A stretch of DNA of 5,676 bases, taken from assembly GCA_030704765.1 (NCBI GenBank), contig JAUYDD010000178.1, forward strand, positions 1 through 5,676, read 5' to 3'. The DNA comes from Nanobdellota archaeon. GTDB lineage: Archaea; Nanobdellota; Nanobdellia; Pacearchaeales; GW2011-AR1. Made by a program: the position numbers and the translations under genes. Below, in pieces: positions 1 through 5,100 of this stretch. The notes under the pieces were generated by a model that saw only the letters and a list, made by a program, of their open reading frames with translations, did no database searches and was not told the DNA's origin. Every line of letters begins with the position of its first letter. The stretch's first letter is position 1.

Positions 1-297
1 ATAATATATTTCAAAATATTTTGATTTTGAATAGCAAACTTCCAATGCTCTAAGATGACTCAATTTCCAATCCTTTGAATTATCAATTTTGACTTCATTG
101 ATTTTATCTCCAAATTTGTATTTAACAGGGACTGTTAACCAAAATCCTCCATCTGCACCTTTAATTCTATTTCTGTTCTGAAAGTCATTTTTTTTAAACT
201 GAGTAGAATCGTATATAACTAAGATATTGGCATGATCACATTTATCAAAAAATCCAAGGTAAGGCATAAAGTTTGGTTGATGAATTGTAGCTTTCAT
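1..297 (-). CDS. WbqC-family protein, N-terminal 99 residues (cut by left edge)
   Basis: I translated this by hand from an ATG at 297-295; the frame stays open to base 1, so the C-terminal half or more lies outside the window. The N-terminus reads MKATIHQPNFMPYLGFFDK, followed by VIYDSTQFKKNDFQNRNRIK and later WLTVPVK and LSHLRALEVCYSKSKYF. These are hallmark blocks of the WbqC-like family (Pfam WbqC), whose members are usually a little over 200 residues. Family members are common in bacterial O-antigen and capsule clusters; I know of no firmly established biochemical role to assign. The ATG overlaps the TGA of the upstream PIG-L deacetylase (ATGA), and only a weak AGGT lies about ten bases before it, so translation probably relies on coupling to that gene. 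A link with the deacetylase, for example acting on the amine it exposes, is inference. Confidence 0.9.
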   Translation of the reverse strand, partial: MKATIHQPNFMPYLGFFDKCDHANILVIYDSTQFKKNDFQNRNRIKGADGGFWLTVPVKYKFGDKINEVKIDNSKDWKLSHLRALEVCYSKSKYFEIYY

Positions 298-902
298 TTT
301 TCAATAAACCTAAATACTTCAAAACTTTCAGCAGATTCTAAACTACTTTGATAACCCCTAAATGAGGCACCGTCTTTAATTGCTTTTAGTTCCAAATATC
401 TTTTCTTTAATTTCAACAAAGATTTGTAAAGCCTTAGTGATTCTACTTTATCTTTCAGATATTTTGATATATCTACAAAGAATGTTGGTCTGAAATCAAC
501 ATCTGATGAAGGGGATTCAAAAAACAAAATTTGTTTAACCTTTCTGCTTGCTGATAAAACAGCCATACAAGTATTCCTATGGTCTTGATGTCTGTCCTTA
601 AGAGAATGTGTGTAGATTCTATCTATATTGTGTTTCTTGGTTATCTTTTCAATTTTTGCTATGGATTCAATTCCAGAACTTATCTTAGTATCTTTAAAAT
701 TAAAAAAATATGTCTGTTTAATGCCAAGAAACTCAGCAGATTTTTTTGTTTCTAATACTCTTTTCTTTTGATTCCCAATAACTTCTCCATTTGACATAAT
801 AATAGAAAAGACATTGTTTCCTTCAGATGAATGTTTCTTTATTGTTCCAGCCATACCCAATTCGTAGTCGTCTGGATGAGCTCCAACTATTAAGATATTC
901 AT
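294..902 (-). CDS. PIG-L/LmbE-family zinc-dependent N-deacetylase
   Basis: The 202-residue product starts MNILIVGAHPDDYELG, which contains the AHPDD metal-binding motif at residues 8-12. The second family motif is HQDH at 105-108, within DRHQDHRNT. In characterised relatives such as MshB, a His and an Asp of the first motif and the last His of the second bind zinc, so H9, D12 and H108 are the predicted ligands. The family removes N-acetyl or similar acyl groups from amino sugars such as GlcNAc-PI, GlcNAc-inositol and teicoplanin-type glycans. There is no signal peptide or membrane segment, so it probably acts in the cytoplasm. At 202 residues it is slightly short for the family but has both motifs. 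An AGGAGGA Shine-Dalgarno lies five bases before the ATG. The start overlaps the stop of the kinase-like gene by four bases, and the stop overlaps the WbqC start in the same way. The substrate is unknown; given the neighbours it is probably a sugar. Confidence 0.93.
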   Translation of the reverse strand: MNILIVGAHPDDYELGMAGTIKKHSSEGNNVFSIIMSNGEVIGNQKKRVLETKKSAEFLGIKQTYFFNFKDTKISSGIESIAKIEKITKKHNIDRIYTHSLKDRHQDHRNTCMAVLSASRKVKQILFFESPSSDVDFRPTFFVDISKYLKDKVESLRLYKSLLKLKKRYLELKAIKDGASFRGYQSSLESAESFEVFRFIEK

Positions 903-1492
903 GTTATCCTCCTAATAACTTCATTTGCCGCTTCTTCAGCACACATTTCATCAGTATCTATCTCAAAATAGTTTCTTTCATTAGATAAAACTTTTTGAAT
1001 TGCTCTTTCAAGATCTGCAGATAATTGAGGATTGGCTTCCACCATTTTATCTAATTTTGTCTTTCTTTCTCTTTGGCTAATTCTTTCTAACCTTGAATCA
1101 ATACTTGTTTTTATTAACACATTATAATCAAATTTTTGATACACTCTTTTTAACCAATTTCCGAAATATCTATTAATACCAACAGAATTAAGTATTGAAG
1201 CATATGCCATTACACTTGGAAAATATCTTTCTTGAAGAAAAAAATCAGATCCATACAATTCTTTTGGATTTCCATCTGTGATTAAACTAATAGTATACAT
1301 TAGTTCTTGGAAAGAAGGGAGTTTAATTTTATCAGCAATTTGTAAAGGCAAACCGACTTTTAAAGCTTTCTTGTCTATTGGACCTATATTCAGTGTTACA
1401 TCAAAACCTTCTTCAACCAATCTCCGTTTAATAGTCTCTGCAATAGTTGTTTTACCACTTAGTTCTGAACCTTCCAATAATACGGTTTTCAT
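899..1492 (-). CDS. Thymidylate-kinase-like P-loop protein, substrate uncertain
   Basis: The 197-residue product begins MKTVLLEGSELSGKTT; GSELSGKT at 8-15 is a Walker A motif with the LEG lead-in typical of the thymidylate kinase fold. QERYFPSVMAYAS at about 87-99 matches the DRYxxSxxAYQ block of that family, with Glu replacing Asp. RLERISQRER at about 134-143 resembles the arginine-rich lid. The TREPGGT-type block that normally follows the first helix is not visible: the corresponding region reads NIGPIDKKALKVG. The protein is therefore likely a nucleotide or small-molecule kinase of this superfamily, but I would not call it a true dTMP kinase. In this operon it could activate a precursor or support dTDP-sugar supply, which is inference. 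A strong AGGAGG site ends ten bases before the ATG. The start overlaps the glycosyltransferase stop as ATGA, and the stop overlaps the deacetylase start in the same way. Confidence 0.85.
   Translation of the reverse strand: MKTVLLEGSELSGKTTIAETIKRRLVEEGFDVTLNIGPIDKKALKVGLPLQIADKIKLPSFQELMYTISLITDGNPKELYGSDFFLQERYFPSVMAYASILNSVGINRYFGNWLKRVYQKFDYNVLIKTSIDSRLERISQRERKTKLDKMVEANPQLSADLERAIQKVLSNERNYFEIDTDEMCAEEAANEVIRRIT
907..913 (-). promoter_or_regulatory. Strong Shine-Dalgarno AGGAGGA for the PIG-L deacetylase
   Basis: AGGAGGA lies inside the end of the kinase-like gene, close before the ATG at 902 (GGAGG is five bases from it). It fixes the start, which also coincides with the AHPDD motif appearing at the usual distance from the N-terminus. 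Confidence 0.75.
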
Positions 1493-2421
1493 AATATATC
1501 AACCTCCTTTGTTTCATACAGCTGACTCCAATTCTTTCCCTTTTTCAATAAGAATTTTTTAAATACAAATCCTCCAAACTTATTCCAGATCCTTTCAAGA
1601 AGAAAACATAACATTAATTTTATCCTCTTCTCTTTAGCAAGCTTTCTAAAGTCAATCCTCAATACCATATATTCCTCAAGATATTTAAATTCAGGATGAT
1701 TCAAATAAAGGTTTTCAATGTCACTCCAGATTCTTCTCCATTTCTTAATCCAACTTGAGAATGTATAAACAGGTTGATAATAAATAATCGCATCTTCTGT
1801 TTGTTTTATTGTTCCAAAGCCAAATCTATGATATATTGAGTGAGTTAAGTAGCTATCATCGCCTATTGCTTTTCCATCAACATCATAAATACCCTTTCTA
1901 ACTAAATACATTCCGCCTGTTGCAAATACTTTTTTTCTTTTATTATCTGAATAAGGATGGAAGTCTGAAACTTCTTCTTTAGCGATAACATATTCAGGAT
2001 TAATAGTCCTAACATTAATTATTTTATATAAAATGTTGTTTCTTTTTATTGGGATTTCTGTTGAATAGAAAAGTTTAACATCTGGATATTTCTTTGCGTC
2101 TTTGATCATATTTTTAAGGGCATTTTTTTTCAATCTAATATCGCAATCAATAAAGATAATAAATTCCGATGTTCTATTGATCTTATTTAAGGTTTTTCTT
2201 TGAGATTTGATCTTTCCTTTTGGAGTTTTGAAAATCTTGATATCTAATTTGGAATTTTTAATTTCATCTTTTGCAAATTCTTCGGTTCTATCATTGCATC
2301 CACTTAAGCTAATTATCAATTCACTTTTTTCGTTTAAATTATTCAATTCTCTAATTACATCTTTCAAAATATTTCTAATATTTTTTTCTTCATTATGGGC
2401 TGAAATTATAGTAGTTATCAT
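1489..2421 (-). CDS. Family 2 glycosyltransferase (GT-A fold)
   Basis: The 310-residue product starts MITTIISAHNEEKNI, the nucleotide-sugar-binding beginning of GT2 enzymes. FIIFIDCDIRL places a DxD-type metal site at D92-C93-D94. ATGGMYLVRKGIYD (about 167-180) is the acceptor-side block seen in many GT2 enzymes. GDD at 187-189 and ED at 209-210 are candidate positions for the catalytic acid. SSWIKKWRRIW (about 222-232) resembles the (Q/R)xxRW block of processive or membrane-associated members. The C-terminal stretch at about 268-292 is hydrophobic and basic and could bind the membrane interface; there is no clear multi-pass transmembrane region. The sugar donor and acceptor cannot be read from sequence. 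Its ATG overlaps the methyltransferase stop as ATGA with no convincing Shine-Dalgarno, so translation is probably coupled. The gene is strikingly AT-rich and its product is rich in Lys, Ile and Asn compared with the two genes upstream of it. Confidence 0.95.
   Translation of the reverse strand: MITTIISAHNEEKNIRNILKDVIRELNNLNEKSELIISLSGCNDRTEEFAKDEIKNSKLDIKIFKTPKGKIKSQRKTLNKINRTSEFIIFIDCDIRLKKNALKNMIKDAKKYPDVKLFYSTEIPIKRNNILYKIINVRTINPEYVIAKEEVSDFHPYSDNKRKKVFATGGMYLVRKGIYDVDGKAIGDDSYLTHSIYHRFGFGTIKQTEDAIIYYQPVYTFSSWIKKWRRIWSDIENLYLNHPEFKYLEEYMVLRIDFRKLAKEKRIKLMLCFLLERIWNKFGGFVFKKFLLKKGKNWSQLYETKEVDIL
1503..1508 (-). promoter_or_regulatory. Strong Shine-Dalgarno AGGAGG for the kinase-like gene
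   Basis: AGGAGG (part of AAAGGAGGTT) lies within the end of the glycosyltransferase gene and ends ten bases before the ATG at 1492. It confirms that start and shows the gene can recruit ribosomes itself despite the ATGA overlap. Confidence 0.75.
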
Positions 2422-3185
2422 TTTCTTGATTTGTATATTGAGATTATTGATAAATTTCGAATTAAGGGTATTTTTTCTAAAATTCTGTCTAATCCTTGAA
2501 GACCTCTTGAAAAAGATGCGGGAAATATGTAGAAATCTGTGTTATTTGCTCCTCGAACTTCAATTGGAGCTAATACTCCCACTTTTTTATCTTTTTCTAT
2601 ATTAAATCCATTCTCAGTCAAGGCGTTCTTCATTTGAGCAGAAGAAATATATCTAAATATTCCTTCACCTTTATTCTTTTCATTATTTCCGAATATAGAC
2701 CTGATGCCTTTTGCGATAGCTCGAGGTAAAAATCCTAAGTCGTAAGGATTGCTTGTGCTACAAACATATACACCATCTTTTTTGAGAACTCGATAAGCCT
2801 CATTTATCGCCCTTCTAGGATTCGGAAAATGAACAAGAGAGTCCATACAAATTACAACATCAAAAGCATTATCATTAAATGGAAGTTTCTCGCCATCTCC
2901 AATTTGAGATCTGACAATATTTCCTCTTTTTTGACCAATATCAAGCATCTCTTGAGAAATATCTAAAGAAATAGTATCAATTCCAATTTGATTTAATGTT
3001 CTTGAGATTCTCCCCTTACCACATGCAACATCTAACGCGAGATATGCATCTTCACCATCTAGCATATCTCTAAGAACATTAATCTCTCTTTCAAAAATGT
3101 GAGACTTATCTCCCTGTTCAGGCTCCCACCACAATGAAACTGTTCCGGGCTTACTAAAATAATCTTTAACATACGCCTCGTCCAT
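2418..3185 (-). CDS. Class I SAM-dependent methyltransferase (Methyltransf_11 type)
   Basis: With the ATG at 3185 the product has 255 residues. LDVACGKGR at about 51-59 is SAM-binding motif I, D75 in SLDIS is the acidic residue that usually contacts the ribose of SAM, and GDGEKLPFNDNAFDVV (about 96-111) is the adenine-side and motif II block. DSLVHFPNPRRAINEAYRVL follows as expected for UbiE/UbiG-like enzymes. The C-terminal EKIPLIRNLSIISIYKSRK resembles the ends of methyltransferases found in polysaccharide clusters. Target atom and substrate are unknown. A TTG at 3197 would add four residues (MKTK) and overlap the radical SAM stop by 11 bases. I prefer the ATG because it starts one base after that stop codon and is the stronger initiator, but GAGGG at 3205-3201 is 15 bases from the ATG and only three from the TTG, so neither spacing is ideal. 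Its TGA overlaps the glycosyltransferase ATG. Confidence 0.94.
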   Translation of the reverse strand: MDEAYVKDYFSKPGTVSLWWEPEQGDKSHIFEREINVLRDMLDGEDAYLALDVACGKGRISRTLNQIGIDTISLDISQEMLDIGQKRGNIVRSQIGDGEKLPFNDNAFDVVICMDSLVHFPNPRRAINEAYRVLKKDGVYVCSTSNPYDLGFLPRAIAKGIRSIFGNNEKNKGEGIFRYISSAQMKNALTENGFNIEKDKKVGVLAPIEVRGANNTDFYIFPASFSRGLQGLDRILEKIPLIRNLSIISIYKSRK

Positions 3186-3186
3186 T

Positions 3187-3888
3187 TTAGTTTTCAAAAT
3201 CCCTCATTCGATATTTAATTCCTAATCTATTAGATAATCTTCTTATATCATTTTCATCTATACCATTCAATCTAACAAAACCTAATGTAACATCATAATC
3301 CGCGTCTCTTACCGCTTCAGCAAATTTCAAAGCATCTGAAAATGCGTCTTCATCAATGTCGTCTATCCCTGGCTTTATTACTCTTTTGTATCTGTCGTTA
3401 TCTGTAGCATTTAAACTCAAAAAAATGTGGCTCATACCTGCTTCCCGCAATTTCTTGATTGGAGCACTATCTTCGGAAATATATCTAAAGTAAGGCCAGC
3501 CAGTAGTAGCTAATTGAATTTCAACATTAGGATGCTTACCTTTTACATGTTCAACTATGGGAAATAAGTCATTAAATCTTAAAACAGGTTCTCCATAACC
3601 ACATATTTTTACTCTTTTCAATTTAATTCCCCCCTCAGTTACTCTTTTTGATTCATTGTCAAACTCAGAAAGAATCTCGTCAACTGAAGGATCTCTTGAT
3701 AGATATAAGTTTGAAACACCCCATCCTGCATCTCTATCCCTTATACAAAAGACACATGAATTTGGGCAAGCATTAGTTATATTTAAGGATAATTCCTCAA
3801 GTCCTCTTTTATAGTAAACTATTTGTTCTCCAGTTTCGACCCTATTTTTCAATTTTCCATAATTCATTTGGGCAGTTGATACATTCAT
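3187..3888 (-). CDS. Radical SAM protein resembling the TatD-linked radical SAM family
   Basis: The 233-residue product carries CPNSCVFC, a CxxxCxxC cluster motif with C41, C45 and C48 binding the 4Fe-4S cluster that cleaves SAM. ICGYGEPVLRF (GEP at 99-101) is the SAM-binding GGE-type motif, and FLSLNATDNDRY at about 156-167 is the later strand. LSLNITNACPNSCVFCIRD, then LYLSRDPSVDEIL, GYGEPVLR and a C-terminus ending YRMRDFEN match my memory of the TatD-linked radical SAM family (TIGR04038-like), whose reaction is unknown. The length fits that family and there is no SPASM or other extra cluster domain. It is the first gene of the operon. The ATG at 3888 is preceded two bases upstream by GTGATC, complementary to the GATCAC of the archaeal 16S tail; a second in-frame ATG at 3867 lacks any such site. 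No tatD gene is visible in the window. The radical SAM assignment is secure; the subfamily is probable. Confidence 0.94.
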   Translation of the reverse strand: MNVSTAQMNYGKLKNRVETGEQIVYYKRGLEELSLNITNACPNSCVFCIRDRDAGWGVSNLYLSRDPSVDEILSEFDNESKRVTEGGIKLKRVKICGYGEPVLRFNDLFPIVEHVKGKHPNVEIQLATTGWPYFRYISEDSAPIKKLREAGMSHIFLSLNATDNDRYKRVIKPGIDDIDEDAFSDALKFAEAVRDADYDVTLGFVRLNGIDENDIRRLSNRLGIKYRMRDFEN

Positions 3889-3890
3889 AA

Positions 3891-3896
3891 GATCAC
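3891..3896 (-). promoter_or_regulatory. Shine-Dalgarno-like GTGATC before the radical SAM gene
   Basis: GTGATC on the minus strand can pair with GAUCAC in the archaeal 16S rRNA tail and ends two bases before the ATG at 3888. It supports this start over the later in-frame ATG at 3867. It only matters if the transcript has a leader, that is, if transcription begins from the farther AT box rather than the nearer one. Confidence 0.4.
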
Positions 3897-3908
3897 TAAT
3901 GATAGAAT

Positions 3909-3922
3909 AAATATATATTTTA
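3909..3922 (-). promoter_or_regulatory. Candidate TATA box of the six-gene minus-strand operon
   Basis: Read on the minus strand this is TAAAATATATATTT, centred about 26 bases before the ATG at 3888, the distance expected for a leaderless archaeal transcript. No clear purine-rich BRE precedes it. The second copy at 3949-3962 would instead start transcription near 3929 and leave a leader of about 40 bases that includes the GTGATC site. The sequence does not decide between them. Confidence 0.45.
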
Positions 3923-3962
3923 TGTGTGTATAATCCCTTTTAATACAAAAATATATATTTTA
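3909..3962. repeat. Two direct copies of a 14-bp AT box containing a 12-bp palindrome
   Basis: AAATATATATTTTA occurs at 3909-3922 and again at 3949-3962, exactly 40 bp apart. The first 12 bases of each, AAATATATATTT, form a perfect palindrome. Both lie in the 109-bp divergent promoter region between the radical SAM operon and the AbrB-PhoU gene. They could be TATA elements, operators for a dimeric regulator such as the neighbouring AbrB-domain protein, or simply chance in AT-rich DNA. The exact repetition in so short a region argues mildly against chance. Confidence 0.6.
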
Positions 3963-3976
3963 GAAAGATTTATATA
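3962..3976 (+). promoter_or_regulatory. BRE and TATA box of the AbrB-PhoU gene
   Basis: AGAAAGA at 3962-3968 resembles the purine-rich BRE bound by TFB, and TTTATATA at 3969-3976 is an excellent archaeal TATA box. Its centre is about 26 bases from the ATG at 3998, so transcription would begin at or within a base or two of the start codon, giving a leaderless mRNA. This agrees with the absence of a Shine-Dalgarno before that ATG. A second TTTATATA at 3978-3985 is too close to the ATG to serve this start. Confidence 0.7.
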
Positions 3977-3997
3977 CTTTATATAATTTGAACAATC

Positions 3998-4918
3998 ATG
4001 AAAAGAAAAATAGTCCAACATGGAAATAGCACTCTCACTTTATCGCTTCCTTCAAAGTGGGTGAAAGAGAATAATATCAAGAAAGGGCAAATATTAGATA
4101 TTGAACCATCTGAAAAAGGTTTACTGATAAATTTAAATAAAATAAAACTCGATTCTATTGAAATCACCCTCTCAGACGAAAAAGAATGGTATATTCATAG
4201 GATCTTATCTCATCTTTATACGTATGGTTTTGATGAAATTAAAATAAATTATACTAATCTGGATCAACTATCGCTCATCAGAAATTCACTTAATGAATTA
4301 AGTGGATTTGAAGTTGTTGAAAGCAAGTCTAATTATTGTAAAATTAAATCAGTAACCTCTGTTGATACTGCAGAATTTAATAGCACTATGAATAGAACTT
4401 TTTGGCAAATATTATCTCAATTTGATTACTTCATAGAAGATATTGAAAAAAAAGAGTATTTGAATTTGAATGAATCCTTTGAGATTCACCGGGTCGTTGT
4501 TAAATTAATCAATATTTCAAAAAGGTTAATCAACAAAAACATAATTTACGGCAGAATAACATCAAAATATGCTTATAATCTTTTAATAGGATTGCTAAAT
4601 ATTTCAAGATCAATAACTTACTCTTACCATTATGCAGAAAAAAATAAATGTGGCTTTACTAAAGATGAAATTGAACTTATTAAAAAGATAAGAGAATCTT
4701 ATTATAAATTAATTAGTTCATACCAAAATTTAGATATGAAGAATATCAAATTATTTTTAGATGAAAGGGAAGCAACAATAAATGAATCTTTAGAAGTATT
4801 AAAGGGAAAAAATCCAGTGCCCATTCATTTCTTTTTAGATATGTTTAAAGAATTTTCTACTATCAGCAACTTTGTAATCATTATGAAAACTGATAATGAT
4901 AATAGTACTAAAAATTAA
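3998..4918 (+). CDS. AbrB-domain/PhoU-like protein, probable archaeal regulator
   Basis: The 306-residue product opens MKRKIVQHGNSTLTLSLP, then WVKENNIKKGQILDIEP and GLLINL; this swapped-hairpin AbrB/SpoVT-type DNA-binding domain covers about residues 1-48. The rest is a mostly helical region (clearest from about 125 to 295) like the PhoU-domain proteins that archaea fuse to such N-termini. There is no signal peptide or membrane segment. Bacterial PhoU regulates phosphate uptake, but in these archaeal fusions the ligand and targets are generally not known, so a phosphate role should not be assumed. It probably binds DNA as a dimer. It is transcribed divergently from the six-gene operon across a 109-bp promoter region and could regulate itself, the operon, or both, which is inference. 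The start is set by the TATA spacing and by the domain beginning at once. It is very AT-rich. Confidence 0.9.
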   Translation: MKRKIVQHGNSTLTLSLPSKWVKENNIKKGQILDIEPSEKGLLINLNKIKLDSIEITLSDEKEWYIHRILSHLYTYGFDEIKINYTNLDQLSLIRNSLNELSGFEVVESKSNYCKIKSVTSVDTAEFNSTMNRTFWQILSQFDYFIEDIEKKEYLNLNESFEIHRVVVKLINISKRLINKNIIYGRITSKYAYNLLIGLLNISRSITYSYHYAEKNKCGFTKDEIELIKKIRESYYKLISSYQNLDMKNIKLFLDEREATINESLEVLKGKNPVPIHFFLDMFKEFSTISNFVIIMKTDNDNSTKN

Positions 4919-5080
4919 TCTTATCCAAATTTTGCCTCCGTTTATATTATGCAAGAATAATTCTAGATTAACGGGAGTTAAACTATTAATCGGCTTTGAA
5001 ATAACTTTTAGTGATAAAAAATCAAATATCAGAGAAAGAGATAATTTGTTAGAAAATTTAGACAGCCAATATTACATCTG

Positions 5081-5100
5081 TCAAAAATAGTTTAGTTTTT
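5081..5100. terminator. Possible T-rich termination region between convergent genes
   Basis: The plus strand reads TTTAGTTTTT at 5091-5100, downstream of the AbrB-PhoU gene, and the minus strand has five T at 5087-5083 just after the stop of the methyltransferase. Archaeal termination often uses such T tracts. A weak inverted repeat GACAG/CTGTC (5061-5065 and 5078-5082, 12-base loop) lies beside it. In DNA this AT-rich the assignment is tentative. Confidence 0.25.

Noticed and set aside
1278..1562. Plus-strand open frame opposite the kinase-like gene
   Set aside because: It lies antisense to a motif-bearing gene; the translated residues show only low-complexity hydrophobic and serine-rich sequence.
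2207..2605. Plus-strand open frame opposite the GT2 start and methyltransferase end
   Set aside because: It is antisense to two well-supported genes, and its Leu/Phe/Ile-rich product is what antisense of Lys/Glu-rich coding DNA gives.
3186..3197. TTG at 3197 as methyltransferase start
   Set aside because: Possible, but the ATG at 3185 directly after the upstream stop is the more usual initiator; the TTG adds only MKTK and would sit three bases from its GAGGG.
3979..4167. Minus-strand open frame opposite the AbrB domain
   Set aside because: It is antisense to the conserved AbrB domain and has no recognisable motif.
5061..5082. GACAG/CTGTC inverted repeat as an intrinsic hairpin terminator
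   Set aside because: A five-base stem with a 12-base loop is too weak, and archaeal termination does not depend on hairpins; only the T tracts were kept, at low confidence.
4896..5090. Plus-strand open frame of 64 codons after the AbrB-PhoU gene
   Set aside because: Its ATG lies inside the end of the AbrB-PhoU gene, there is no ribosome site or TATA box for it, and I recognise no family. Kept only as a weak observation about the gap.
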